From G963662675 sp963662675 (GTDB lineage Bacteria; Bacteroidota; Bacteroidia; Bacteroidales; Prolixibacteraceae), in the NCBI GenBank assembly GCA_963662675.2, contig CAXXHP010000006.1:62001-126000 (forward strand): DNA of 64,000 bases. Reading direction: 5' to 3'. Each line of letters opens with the position of its first letter. Positions within the stretch are counted from its first letter, which is position 1. The position numbers were made by a program, and so were the translations under genes. Of the stretch, positions 34,662 through 43,504 are shown piece by piece. The notes under the pieces are model-generated. The model was not told the DNA's origin and ran no database searches. It was given only the letters and a program-made list of their open reading frames with translations.

Positions 34662-35411
34662 TTATACCAATTCTTTTTTAATCCAGTCGTATCCTTTTTC
34701 TTCTAACTCAAGCGCTAATTCTTTCCCTGCCGATTTTACAATGCGTCCATCATAAAGCACATGAACAAAATCTGGCACGATATAGTCTAACAATCGTTGG
34801 TAGTGAGTAATAACAATGGCTGAATGCTCCGGACTTTTTAAGGCGTTCACTCCTTCTGCAACAACTCTCAATGCATCAATATCTAAGCCCGAATCTGTTT
34901 CGTCCAAAATAGCTAGTTTTGGTTCAAGCATCGCCATCTGGAAAATCTCGTTTTTCTTTTTCTCTCCACCAGAAAAACCTTCGTTTACTGAACGGTTCGT
35001 CAGCTGAGAATCCAAATGCAACAATTCTTTCTTCTCACGCATCATTTTCAAAAACTCTCCAGCCGATAAAGGGTTCAATCCTTTATATTTTCGGTGTTCG
35101 TTTATTGATGTCTTAAGAAAATTAACCATAGGCACACCAGGAATTTCAACCGGGTACTGAAAGCTGAGAAACAATCCCATCTTTGCTCGTACTTCAGGAG
35201 CCAATTCCATCAAATCTTCACCCAAAAAAGTAATTTCACCCTCTTGAATATCATAACCTTCTTTACCGGAAAGAATATTGCCCAAGGTACTTTTACCGGC
35301 ACCATTTGGTCCCATAATTGCATGAATTTCCCTAGGTTTTATATCGAGGTTGATTCCCTTCAAAATATCTTTGCCTTCAACGGCAACTTTTAGATTCCTT
35401 ATTTTAAGCAT
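34662..35411 (-). CDS. sufC: SUF ATPase SufC
   Basis: A 249-residue ABC-type ATPase of the SufBCD scaffold. Walker A is GPNGAGKST (34-42), the signature is FSGGEKKK, Walker B is LAILDETDSGLD with the SufC-typical DSGLDIDAL, and the H-loop is ITHYQRLL. It drives conformational change of SufBD during cluster assembly. Encoded between sufB and sufD. A 75-bp gap to sufB contains three tandem GTTTCGR heptamers. Confidence 0.96.
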   Translation of the reverse strand: MLKIRNLKVAVEGKDILKGINLDIKPREIHAIMGPNGAGKSTLGNILSGKEGYDIQEGEITFLGEDLMELAPEVRAKMGLFLSFQYPVEIPGVPMVNFLKTSINEHRKYKGLNPLSAGEFLKMMREKKELLHLDSQLTNRSVNEGFSGGEKKKNEIFQMAMLEPKLAILDETDSGLDIDALRVVAEGVNALKSPEHSAIVITHYQRLLDYIVPDFVHVLYDGRIVKSAGKELALELEEKGYDWIKKELV

Positions 35412-35421
35412 GTTATTTTAT

Positions 35422-35442
35422 GTTTCGGGTTTCGAGTTTCGG
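35422..35442 (-). repeat. Three tandem heptamers in the sufB-sufC gap
   Basis: On the plus strand GTTTCGG, GTTTCGA and GTTTCGG follow each other with no spacer. The array lies in the only sizeable gap between sufB and sufC. Heptamer runs of this type occur in intergenic DNA of many Bacteroidota; no function is known. Confidence 0.6.
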
Positions 35443-35486
35443 ACTAAAAGAACGACACTCAAAATTGATAATTCTTAATTTAATTC

Positions 35487-36932
35487 CTAACCTACACTTC
35501 CTTCAAGACTAATTTGCAACAACTTCTGAGCCTCAACGGCAAACTCCATTGGAAGTTTGTTTAATACCTCCTTGGCATATCCGTTCACAATCATCCCAAT
35601 AGCATCTTCTGTTGAAATTCCTCGTTGATTACAGTAGAAGATCTGATCCTCACCAATCTTAGAAGTAGTGGCTTCATGCTCAACTACAGCCGTTTTATTT
35701 CCTACCTCTATGTAAGGAAACGTATGTGCACCACAAGTAGATCCAAGTAAAAGAGAATCGCATTGTGAGAAATTTCTAGCATTCGAAGCACCTGGCATCA
35801 CTTTAACCAGACCTCTGTATGAGTTTTCACTCTTCCCTGCCGAAATACCTTTTGAAATAATCGTGCTTTTCGTGTTTTTACCAATATGTATCATTTTCGT
35901 GCCAGTATCTGCTTGCTGAAAATTATTTGTAACAGCAACAGAGTTAAACTCACCAACTGAGTTATCCCCGATTAAGATACAGCTAGGATATTTCCATGTA
36001 ATAGCAGAGCCTGTTTCAACCTGAGTCCAACTAATCTTAGAAGATTCTCCCCTGCAAATACCTCGTTTAGTCACAAAGTTATAAACCCCTCCTACACCTT
36101 CTTTATTGCCGGGATACCAATTCTGCACCGTTGAGTATTTCACTTCGGCACGATCCATTGTAACAATTTCAACAACTGCCGCATGCAACTGATTTTCATC
36201 ACGCATAGGAGCAGTACATCCTTCGAGATAACTCACATAGCTATCTTCATCAGCAATAATTAGCGTTCGCTCAAACTGCCCTGTGCCTGCCGCATTTATT
36301 CTAAAGTAAGTAGAAAGCTCCATTGGGCAACGAACACCCTTGGGAATGTAGCAAAACGAGCCATCTGAAAAAACGGCTGAGTTTAGTGCTGAAAAATAGT
36401 TGTCTGTTGCAGGAACCGACATGCCCAAGTATTTTTCAATTAAGTCAGGATGTTCCTTCACCGCGTCACTAAATGAACAGAAAATGATACCTTTTTCAGC
36501 CAGCGTATCTTTAAAGGTTGTTTTTACTGACACACTATCTATTACTGCATCAACAGCAACACCAGTCATCATTTTTTGCTCTTCCAGAGGAATGCCAAGC
36601 TTATTAAATGTCTCTAGCAAATCAGGATCAACCTCATCTAAGCTTTCAAGCTCAGGCTTCTTCTTAGGTGCCGCATAATATATGATCTCCTGAAAGTCGA
36701 TTGGAGGAATTTTTAAATAGGCCCAATCCGGCATATCCATCTTCTTCCATTTCTCAAATGCATCCAAACGAAATTTCAACATAAATTCCGGTTCTTCCTT
36801 CTTCGCAGATATAATCCTAACAACTTCTTCGCTCAACCCTTTAGGGATAGTATCCATCTCCAAATTTGAAGTAAACCCATATTTATAATCGCCGGAAGTT
36901 ACTTCTTCCAATATTCTATCTTGTTCTTCCAT
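35487..36932 (-). CDS. sufB: SUF scaffold subunit SufB
   Basis: A 481-residue scaffold on which [Fe-S] clusters are built. Conserved features are CYIPKGVRCPMELSTYFRIN, LEGCTAPMRDENQLHAAVVEIV, VQNWYPGNKEGVGGVYNFVTKRG, SQCDSLLLGSTCGAHTFPYIEV and the C-terminal VEHEATTSKIGEDQIFYCNQRGI. It is the first gene of the minus-strand sufBCDS operon and diverges from thiL across 145 bp. A -7-like TATCTTTG on the minus strand (37004-37011) overlaps the thiL promoter but lacks a spaced TTG. No SufR- or IscR-type regulator gene is adjacent. Confidence 0.96.
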   Translation of the reverse strand: MEEQDRILEEVTSGDYKYGFTSNLEMDTIPKGLSEEVVRIISAKKEEPEFMLKFRLDAFEKWKKMDMPDWAYLKIPPIDFQEIIYYAAPKKKPELESLDEVDPDLLETFNKLGIPLEEQKMMTGVAVDAVIDSVSVKTTFKDTLAEKGIIFCSFSDAVKEHPDLIEKYLGMSVPATDNYFSALNSAVFSDGSFCYIPKGVRCPMELSTYFRINAAGTGQFERTLIIADEDSYVSYLEGCTAPMRDENQLHAAVVEIVTMDRAEVKYSTVQNWYPGNKEGVGGVYNFVTKRGICRGESSKISWTQVETGSAITWKYPSCILIGDNSVGEFNSVAVTNNFQQADTGTKMIHIGKNTKSTIISKGISAGKSENSYRGLVKVMPGASNARNFSQCDSLLLGSTCGAHTFPYIEVGNKTAVVEHEATTSKIGEDQIFYCNQRGISTEDAIGMIVNGYAKEVLNKLPMEFAVEAQKLLQISLEGSVG

Positions 36933-37000
36933 GTTCCACGATTTTCTATTTTCTTCTCGGTTGATATAACAAACTTTAATACAGTCTGTTTAAAATTTAA

Positions 37001-37031
37001 TTGCAAAGATAATGAAGTAACACTATTTTTG
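37001..37031 (+). promoter_or_regulatory. Bacteroidota-type promoter of thiL
   Basis: A -33 TTG (37001-37003) is separated by exactly 20 bp from a perfect -7 element TATTTTTG (37024-37031). Expected start is near 37037, about 40 nt before the thiL ATG. Confidence 0.7.
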
Positions 37032-37077
37032 CGCCTGAACAAGCTTATTTCACACCTTTTAGTCTGATAATTAAAAA

Positions 37078-38115
37078 ATGGATAATAATAAAGCAACATC
37101 GATCGCATCATTAGGAGAATTCGGTCTGATTGAACATTTAACGGAACAAATAGTTCTAAAAAACTCAAGCACCATCAAGGGTGTTGGAGATGATGCAGCA
37201 GTGTTGGATTATCAAGATAAACAGCTAGTTGTCACAAATGATCTCCTTGTGGAAGGCATCCATTTTAACCTGATGTACGTCCCTATGAAACACTTGGGAT
37301 ACAAAGCGGTGACCGTTAATTTGTCGGATGTTTTTGCCATGAATGCTCAACCGAAACAAATTACAGTTTCGATAGCATTCTCTAACAAGTTCTCACTCGA
37401 AGCCATTGACGAATTGTATGACGGCATTCATCTGGCCTGTGAAAAATACGGTGTTGACTTGGTTGGTGGAGACACCACAAGCAGCATGAGTGGCCTAATA
37501 ATAAGCATTACAGCCTTGGGGGAAGTTGAAAAAGGTGCTTCAGTTTATCGGAGTGGAGCGAAATTAAACGACCTTGTTTGCGTATCAGGTGATTTAGGAG
37601 GAGCCTATATGGGCTTGCAATTATTGGAACGTGAAAATGAAGTATTCAAGGTTAGCTCAGAATCTCAACCACAACTAGAAGGTTATGATTATATACTGGA
37701 ACGACAACTGAAACCGGAAGCCAGAGGTGATATTATTAAGGCATTAAAATCAATGGAAGTAACTCCTACTGCGATGATTGATATTTCAGATGGTCTGTCT
37801 TCGGAACTGATGCATATCTGCAAAGCCTCAAAGGTGGGGTGCAATGTTTTCGAGGATAAGATCCCGATGGACCATCAAACCAAGGTATTTGCAGAGGAAT
37901 TAAGCATCAACCCATTGGTTGCGGCACTAAATGGCGGTGAAGATTATGAGCTTCTTTTTACGGTTTCAATTGCCGATCATGACAAAATAAAAAACGACCC
38001 TGATATCACCATCATTGGTCACATTACAGAAGAACATGAAGGTGTAAATCTAGTTACAGCCCTAGGCTCGGCTATTCCTCTTCAAGCACAGGGATGGAAT
38101 CCTATTAAGGAGTAA
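37078..38115 (+). CDS. thiL: Thiamine-monophosphate kinase ThiL
   Basis: ThiL phosphorylates thiamine monophosphate to thiamine diphosphate, the active cofactor. The 345-residue protein shows the PurM-like nucleotide-binding pattern: GVGDDAAVLD near the N-terminus, TNDLLVEGIHFNL, the VNLSDVFAMNAQP metal-binding segment, DLVGGDTTSS, and IDISDGLSSELMHI in the C-terminal half, plus GGEDYELLFTV. Start at ATG 37078. It is a single gene with its own promoter and a shared terminator region before lpxA. Confidence 0.94.
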   Translation: MDNNKATSIASLGEFGLIEHLTEQIVLKNSSTIKGVGDDAAVLDYQDKQLVVTNDLLVEGIHFNLMYVPMKHLGYKAVTVNLSDVFAMNAQPKQITVSIAFSNKFSLEAIDELYDGIHLACEKYGVDLVGGDTTSSMSGLIISITALGEVEKGASVYRSGAKLNDLVCVSGDLGGAYMGLQLLERENEVFKVSSESQPQLEGYDYILERQLKPEARGDIIKALKSMEVTPTAMIDISDGLSSELMHICKASKVGCNVFEDKIPMDHQTKVFAEELSINPLVAALNGGEDYELLFTVSIADHDKIKNDPDITIIGHITEEHEGVNLVTALGSAIPLQAQGWNPIKE

Positions 38116-38188
38116 CAGTTCATCAACGTTAAAGAAACTGCAAGTCCGCACAATTTCAACCATCGCTTTAAAATATTTCGAAAGAAAA

Positions 38189-38223
38189 CTAAAAAAGGCC
38201 TTTGAACAATGTTCAAAGGCCTT
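38189..38223 (-). terminator. Bidirectional-type terminator between thiL and lpxA
   Basis: A 13-bp perfect stem (AAGGCCTTTGAAC with GTTCAAAGGCCTT) has a 3-nt loop. On the minus strand it runs into CCTTTTTTAG, a good T-run ending the lpx operon. On the plus strand only CTTCATATAT follows, so termination of thiL there would be weaker. Confidence 0.85.
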
Positions 38224-38246
38224 CATATATCTTATTCCTTGCTTGA

Positions 38247-39029
38247 TCAATCGGGGAAATATCCACGAATGATACCGCGCTTAGAGTCTTTTACAAATAA
38301 GAGAATTTCATCACGCTCAGGAGAGGCAGGCATTTCTGCCTCAATAATCTCAACTGCCTGAGTTGTATTCAATCCTTTCTGATAGATATATCGATAAATA
38401 TCCTGAACCTCACGGATTTTCTCGTTGTTAAAATTCCTTCTTCTCAGTCCGATTGAGTTGATACCCACATAAGAAAGTGGCTCACGTCCGGCCTTAATAA
38501 ACGGAGGAACATCCTTTCGGACAAGTGACCCGCCTGAAACCATAACATGTGGTCCAACATGAACAAACTGATGAATTGCGCTCATACCTCCTATTATTGC
38601 CCAATCGTCAATAACAACTTCGCCACCGAGCAATACATTGTTTACCAAAATAACATTATCTCCAACAATACAGTCGTGTGCAATATGAACATACGCCATA
38701 ATCAGGCAGTTACTACCAACTTTTGTTTTTCCACGAGCAACAGTGCCGCGGTTTACAGTCACACACTCACGAATTGTGGTGTTGTCGCCTATTTCCACGG
38801 TAGTGTATTCACCCTTGAATTTCAAATCCTGAGGAACAGCTCCTATAACAGCACCCGGGAAAATACGGCAATTCTTCCCAATCCGGGTACCTGGCAGGAT
38901 TGTAGCATTAGAGCCAATGCGTGTACCTTCCCCAATCACGACATCTTTATCAATGGTAACAAATGGTTCTATTACCACATTGTCTGCCACCTGTGACTCA
39001 GAATGTACATAAGCTAATGGTTGTTTCAT
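38247..39029 (-). CDS. lpxA: UDP-GlcNAc acyltransferase LpxA
   Basis: LpxA adds the first 3-hydroxyacyl chain in lipid A synthesis. The 260-residue protein is a left-handed beta-helix of hexapeptide repeats (~10-185) with an alpha-helical C-terminus. Motif MAYVHIAHDC contains His118, equivalent to the catalytic His125 of E. coli. GAVPQDLKFKGE and NRGT match the substrate loops. It is the last gene of a four-gene operon, 28 nt after lpxC-fabZ. Confidence 0.96.
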   Translation of the reverse strand: MKQPLAYVHSESQVADNVVIEPFVTIDKDVVIGEGTRIGSNATILPGTRIGKNCRIFPGAVIGAVPQDLKFKGEYTTVEIGDNTTIRECVTVNRGTVARGKTKVGSNCLIMAYVHIAHDCIVGDNVILVNNVLLGGEVVIDDWAIIGGMSAIHQFVHVGPHVMVSGGSLVRKDVPPFIKAGREPLSYVGINSIGLRRRNFNNEKIREVQDIYRYIYQKGLNTTQAVEIIEAEMPASPERDEILLFVKDSKRGIIRGYFPD

Positions 39030-39057
39030 CTTATAATTGTTTTCTGTCGTTTATTGT

Positions 39058-40446
39058 TTAAGCTTTTACTATTTGTGCCATAAAATCACCTTCAGCGACA
39101 ATGGTCTTCCCAACAAAGCATTGCCCTTTCATGTTGGCAATTCCGCGCCTTATGGGCGATGTAAGTACAATTTTAAAAATCAAAGTATCACCGGGAACTA
39201 CCTTCTTCCGGAATTTCACATTATCAATCCGGATAAAATAAGTAGCATATTTTTCTGTTCGCCCATGTAACACATAAAGACCACCACATTGAGCCATTGC
39301 TTCCACCAACAAAACGCCAGGCATGACCGGTTCATCCGGGAAATGGCCTTGAAAAAACGGTTCATTTGCAGTCACATTTTTTATGCCAACAATATAATTT
39401 TCATCTATATCAATAATTTTATCTACCAATAAAAATGGGAAACGATGAGGTAAAAGTTTCTTTATATCATTAATATCCAGAACGGGCAATTTTTGAGGAT
39501 CGTATTCAGGGACAGAGACTTTTGATTTTCTACGTAGAATTTCCTTTTTTAAAAGCTTCGCAAACTCAGTGTTTACAGTATGCCCGGGCTTCGTGGCAAT
39601 TATTCGACCCTTAATACGCATGCCTGCCAAACTAAGGTCTCCAATAACATCTAAAAGTTTGTGTCGGGCACACTCATTGTCGAATTGAAGATCAAGATTA
39701 TTCAGAATTCCTTGATTTTCCTTCACTTCCACCCGCTTGTGATTAAACAGATCTGCCAAACGATCCAGTTCTTCCTGTCCGACTTTTCGGTCAATAATCA
39801 CAATGGCATTGTCCAGATCACCACCCTTAACGAGGTTATGCTGAAGTAACAACTCTAACTCCCTCAAGAACACAAATGTTCGGCAAGGGGCAATTTCAGT
39901 TTTAAAATCATTGATGCAATCTAAAGATGCAAACTGATTATTCAGGACACTAGAATCAAATGATATTAGAGTATTCAATCGATATTCATCATCAGGGAGT
40001 GCTATAATTTCAGACCCAGTTCCCGGGTCTTTATAAGCCATTTTTTCGGTAATAACCAGATATTCACGGTCTGCCTTCTGTTCAAATACACCTACTCTTT
40101 CGATGGCATCTACATAATATTTTGCACTTCCATCCAGAATAGGCATTTCTTCATTATCTACCTCAATCAGAACATTATCCAGATCCATGCCAACAATTGC
40201 GGCCAAAGCATGTTCGATGGTACTTAACCGCACATTGTCTTTACCAAGTACTGTTCCCCGAGAGGTATCTACCACCAATGAGGCATCTGCCTCAATAACA
40301 GGCTGCCCCTCTAGGTCGGTTCGTATAAATTTTATTCCGTGATTTTCAGGAGCTGGTTTGAATGTTGAATTTACCTGACAGCTTGTATGTAGACCTTTTC
40401 CGCTAAAAGAAAACTCTTCAGCCAACGTTTTTTGCTTCACAGTCAT
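39058..40446 (-). CDS. lpxC-fabZ: Fused LpxC deacetylase / FabZ dehydratase
   Basis: A 462-residue bifunctional enzyme. Residues ~1-300 are LpxC, the zinc deacetylase committing UDP-acyl-GlcNAc to lipid A; zinc ligands are His79 (STIEHALAAIVG) and the His/Asp of ARHKLLDVIGDLSL. Residues ~318-462 are FabZ, the 3-hydroxyacyl-ACP dehydratase of fatty acid synthesis, with LLPHRFPFLLVDKI and the catalytic GHFPDEPVMPGVLLVEAMAQ. The fusion is characteristic of Bacteroidota and ties lipid A and fatty acid flux together. It lies between lpxD and lpxA. Confidence 0.97.
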   Translation of the reverse strand: MTVKQKTLAEEFSFSGKGLHTSCQVNSTFKPAPENHGIKFIRTDLEGQPVIEADASLVVDTSRGTVLGKDNVRLSTIEHALAAIVGMDLDNVLIEVDNEEMPILDGSAKYYVDAIERVGVFEQKADREYLVITEKMAYKDPGTGSEIIALPDDEYRLNTLISFDSSVLNNQFASLDCINDFKTEIAPCRTFVFLRELELLLQHNLVKGGDLDNAIVIIDRKVGQEELDRLADLFNHKRVEVKENQGILNNLDLQFDNECARHKLLDVIGDLSLAGMRIKGRIIATKPGHTVNTEFAKLLKKEILRRKSKVSVPEYDPQKLPVLDINDIKKLLPHRFPFLLVDKIIDIDENYIVGIKNVTANEPFFQGHFPDEPVMPGVLLVEAMAQCGGLYVLHGRTEKYATYFIRIDNVKFRKKVVPGDTLIFKIVLTSPIRRGIANMKGQCFVGKTIVAEGDFMAQIVKA

Positions 40447-40466
40447 TTGTTTTTGTTTATTGTAAT

Positions 40467-41513
40467 CTATTTTTCGCCTAGCTTGGCTTTAAGCTCTTTT
40501 ACCTCTTTTTGCAAATCGCTCAATTGATCGCGCATTTGTGGCAAACGACGAAAAACAACATATGTCCTTAGTGCTTTATCGTGATCCATTGCAGGAGTTC
40601 CTAGTACAATTTTATCAGACTTAATACTGCTTGAAACACCAGCCATGGCACCAAGTTTCACATTATCACCTATCGTTATATGCCCCGCAACACCAACTTG
40701 TCCTGCAAACATACAGTTCTTTCCAACTTTTGTAGAACCCGCAATTCCGACTAAAGCTGCCATAACCGTATTCTCACCAATTTCAACATTATGCGCAATC
40801 TGTATGAGATTATCCAGTTTTGCCCCTTTACGAATTATGGTTGAACCCATAGTTGAGCTATCAATAGTTGTATTCGCTCCAATTTCAACATCATCTTCAA
40901 TGACAACGTTTCCAACCTGAGGGATTTTCTTGAAAGATCCATCTTCTAATGGCGCAAAACCAAAGCCATCAGACCCAATAACGGCACCTGAATGAATGAT
41001 GCAATTGTCACCTATCACTGTATCATCATAAATCTTTGCTCCTGCATAAATAATTGTATTGGCACCAACTTTTACATTACTTCCAATAAAAACTTGTGGG
41101 TATATCTTAGCGTTATCTCCTACTTGCGAGTTCGCTCCGATATAGGCAAAAGCTCCCAAATAGATCCCTTCGCCAACCTTAGCAGTTGTGTCAATAAATG
41201 ATGGTTGTTCAATTCCACTTTTTATACTCTTACTTTGCTGATAAAGATCTAGAAGAGAAGCAAATCCCTGATAGGCATCTTTAACCCGAATAAGGGTACA
41301 CTTTAACTTTTGTTCCGGTACAAAATCATTGTTAACTAAAACGATTGAGGCATCAGTCTCATAGATGTATTTTTCATACTTCGGATTGGATAGAAAGGCT
41401 AAATCTCCGGATTTTCCATCTTCAATTTTCGAAACATTGTACACGCTAACATTTTCATCACCTTCAACCGTTCCTTGCAGAAACTCAGCGATGTTTATTG
41501 CTTTAAATTCCAT
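40467..41513 (-). CDS. lpxD: UDP-3-O-acylglucosamine N-acyltransferase LpxD
   Basis: LpxD adds the second acyl chain to UDP-3-O-acyl-glucosamine. The 348-residue protein has the N-terminal uridine-binding domain (~1-95; GDLAFLSNPKYEKYIYETDASIVLV), the hexapeptide beta-helix (~105-300) with GFGFAP and the IAHNVEIGENTVMAALVGIAGS segment carrying the catalytic His, and a C-terminal helix. It lies 20 nt upstream of lpxC-fabZ in the same operon. Confidence 0.96.
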   Translation of the reverse strand: MEFKAINIAEFLQGTVEGDENVSVYNVSKIEDGKSGDLAFLSNPKYEKYIYETDASIVLVNNDFVPEQKLKCTLIRVKDAYQGFASLLDLYQQSKSIKSGIEQPSFIDTTAKVGEGIYLGAFAYIGANSQVGDNAKIYPQVFIGSNVKVGANTIIYAGAKIYDDTVIGDNCIIHSGAVIGSDGFGFAPLEDGSFKKIPQVGNVVIEDDVEIGANTTIDSSTMGSTIIRKGAKLDNLIQIAHNVEIGENTVMAALVGIAGSTKVGKNCMFAGQVGVAGHITIGDNVKLGAMAGVSSSIKSDKIVLGTPAMDHDKALRTYVVFRRLPQMRDQLSDLQKEVKELKAKLGEK

Positions 41514-41555
41514 TCAATATTCATTTTCTTGGCGTCGTGCAAAAATAGGTTTAAA

Positions 41556-42806
41556 TTACTTAATGTCCAATTCTTTCGGATAACAGATAAAATATTTCCG
41601 GATAGTCTGAGACAAGCTGGAAAGGTTGATATCCGAAGCATCATTGATTTCGCTCACCTTCCCATTTTTAAAAAGAACATTGATTTTATCGTCCCCTGCA
41701 ACATATGCACTATTAATAATTGAGTCTTGAATCAGGAAATAAGAAATGTCTTTTTCCTGTATTTCAAAATGCTGACTAATTTTTTGTTGAATGCTTTGGA
41801 TCGTTTTTTCAGGAAAAGGTTTATTGCTGATTTTAATTTTAAAGAGTTTTCTATTAATTAAGCAGCCCGAAAGATAGGCCAAAACTCTATCATCATGATA
41901 TTGCCAATGTTTAATTGAAGCTAGCAAATCATAATCATCTAATCCTGCAAAAATTGAAAGCAAAGGTCGATTACCGAAATTTTTGCCGAGAAGAAAATGT
42001 TCAATTGTAATTCTATTTTTCAGAAAGACAGATAAATCCGGCGTTGTAAATAAGTCAACCCCATTCAGAGCCAGCTCTTTTGCTCTTTTCAGAACATTTA
42101 CCAATAAGAACTCAGCAGACAAGACAGTCTTATGCAAATACACCTGCCAATACATAAGCCTGCGTGAGATTAAAAACTTCTCGATTGAATAAATTCCTTT
42201 GGCCTCAATCACCAACTCGTCATTCCGCACATTCAGCATCTTTATAATCCGATCAGAACCAATGATTCCCTCTGTCACTCCAGTAAAAAAACTATCTCTA
42301 CGCAGGTAATCCAGCCTATCCATATCTAACTGACTGGCAACTAACTGATGGAGAAATCGCTTAGGATAATCATTCTCGAAAATACGGATCGCCAAATCCA
42401 GTTTCCCATTAAACTCTCGGTTTAAATCTCCCATAATTAATGCGGAAATTTCTTCATGAGATATCCCATCGACAATTGAATGTTCAAGTGCATGCGAAAA
42501 GGGGCCATGGCCAATATCATGAAGTAATATTGCGACAGAAACAGCCTCAGCCTCTTGCTTACTGATTTTTACTCCTTTCAATTGCAATACAGAAATAGCG
42601 GTTCGCATTAAATAGACAGCTCCCAGAGCATGTTCAAAACGAGTATGGTTTGCACCCGGAAAGACAATACACGACAGCCCCAACTGCTTAATTCTTCGTA
42701 ATCGCTGAAAATAGGGATGTTCTATTAAATCAAAGATTAATTCTGACTGAATAGTTATAAACCCAAAAACTGGGTCATTAACGATCTTTTTCTTATTTGT
42801 TTTCAA
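41556..42806 (-). CDS. HD-domain phosphohydrolase (dNTPase-like)
   Basis: A 416-residue soluble HD-superfamily protein. Metal-binding motifs are H in HTRFEHALGAVYL, HD in LLHDIGHGPFSHALEHS, and D in QLDMDRLDYLRRDSFFTG, the pattern of the YwfO/SAMHD1-like deoxynucleotide triphosphohydrolase group. It is commonly encoded directly upstream of lpxD in Bacteroidota, as here (42 nt). The substrate is not known from sequence; a role in dNTP pool control is a family-based inference. Confidence 0.85.
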   Translation of the reverse strand: MKTNKKKIVNDPVFGFITIQSELIFDLIEHPYFQRLRRIKQLGLSCIVFPGANHTRFEHALGAVYLMRTAISVLQLKGVKISKQEAEAVSVAILLHDIGHGPFSHALEHSIVDGISHEEISALIMGDLNREFNGKLDLAIRIFENDYPKRFLHQLVASQLDMDRLDYLRRDSFFTGVTEGIIGSDRIIKMLNVRNDELVIEAKGIYSIEKFLISRRLMYWQVYLHKTVLSAEFLLVNVLKRAKELALNGVDLFTTPDLSVFLKNRITIEHFLLGKNFGNRPLLSIFAGLDDYDLLASIKHWQYHDDRVLAYLSGCLINRKLFKIKISNKPFPEKTIQSIQQKISQHFEIQEKDISYFLIQDSIINSAYVAGDDKINVLFKNGKVSEINDASDINLSSLSQTIRKYFICYPKELDIK

Positions 42807-42843
42807 GCTTTTCGTGCTTCATTCCTAAAAAATATAAACAACA

Positions 42844-42851
42844 CAAAAATA
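42844..42851 (-). promoter_or_regulatory. -7 element for the lpx operon
   Basis: On the minus strand TATTTTTG fits TAnnTTTG perfectly, about 38 nt upstream of the HD-protein ATG. No TTG lies at 19-20 bp, so only half of the promoter pattern is seen. Confidence 0.45.
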
Positions 42852-42936
42852 GCAAACTTTTTCAATCCGGAACCTCAGGAAAACTCCCCTGACACAGCAA
42901 GTCAAATTGCATCTGAAAATCATTCACTTCCACATT

Positions 42937-42966
42937 TTGTGGTTTGAATAGATTTTCCTAATTTTG
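42937..42966 (+). promoter_or_regulatory. Promoter of the rimP-nusA-infB operon
   Basis: TTG (42937-42939) is followed after exactly 19 bp by TAATTTTG (42959-42966), a full match to the Bacteroidota housekeeping promoter. Expected start is near 42972, so the leader would begin ~22 nt before the hairpin at 42994. Confidence 0.8.
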
Positions 42967-42993
42967 CGCTGATATTTATAGGAAGCGAATTGG

Positions 42994-43020
42994 TAGGGGA
43001 CCTAAAGTCCCCTATTTTAT
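42994..43020 (+). terminator. Terminator-like leader hairpin upstream of rimP
   Basis: A perfect 8-bp stem (TAGGGGAC with GTCCCCTA) has the 5-nt loop CTAAA and runs into TTTTATT. It sits between the promoter and the rimP ATG, 17 nt before the start codon. It is therefore a good candidate attenuator for the operon that encodes NusA, which itself modulates termination. Confidence 0.7.
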
Positions 43021-43031
43021 TAGTCATATAT

Positions 43032-43493
43032 ATGATAGACCGAAAAAAAATAATTCAATTGGTAGAGGAAAAACTAACTGATGATCAATTCATCGTTTCC
43101 ATTTCAGTTAGCCCTACGAATCAAATTTCGGTATTGCTTGATAGTGAAAAAGGGGTTGCCATTAACCACTGCGTCCAGATTAGCAGACAAATTGAAGAGA
43201 ATTTGGACAGAGAAGAAGATGATTATGAACTGCAGGTATCATCGGCAGGGTTAGGTCATGCATTTAAAGTCTATCGTCAGTATGTGAAGAACTTGGAGAA
43301 AGAGGTTGAAGTAGTTCTGACGGATGGATTAAAGGTTGAAGGGATTTTGAAACATGTTGATGAAACCGGGTTTGACTTGGAGACATCAAAAATGGAAAAA
43401 GTAGAAGGGAATAAGAAAAAACAACGAGTAACCCAACTACACAAAATCACGTTTGATAAAGCAAAAACAGTTAAAAATATTATAAAATTCTAA
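43032..43493 (+). CDS. rimP: Ribosome maturation factor RimP
   Basis: RimP assists maturation of the 30S subunit. The 153-residue protein from ATG 43032 has the N-terminal alpha/beta domain with NHCVQISRQIEENLDREEDDYELQVSSAGLGHAFKVYRQYVKNLEKEVEV, a variant of the family's VSSPGL motif, and a C-terminal SH3-like domain. An in-frame TTG at 42990 lies inside the leader hairpin region and is rejected. It is the first gene of rimP-nusA-infB. Confidence 0.93.
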   Translation: MIDRKKIIQLVEEKLTDDQFIVSISVSPTNQISVLLDSEKGVAINHCVQISRQIEENLDREEDDYELQVSSAGLGHAFKVYRQYVKNLEKEVEVVLTDGLKVEGILKHVDETGFDLETSKMEKVEGNKKKQRVTQLHKITFDKAKTVKNIIKF

Positions 43494-43504
43494 AAACGGG
43501 CAAG

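Noticed and set aside
37004..37011. Minus-strand promoter for sufB at TATCTTTG
   Set aside because: The -7 element is perfect, but no TTG occurs 19-20 bp upstream, and it overlaps the better thiL promoter.
42990..43031. Longer RimP start at TTG 42990
   Set aside because: It lies inside the leader hairpin; the ATG at 43032 gives the normal family length.
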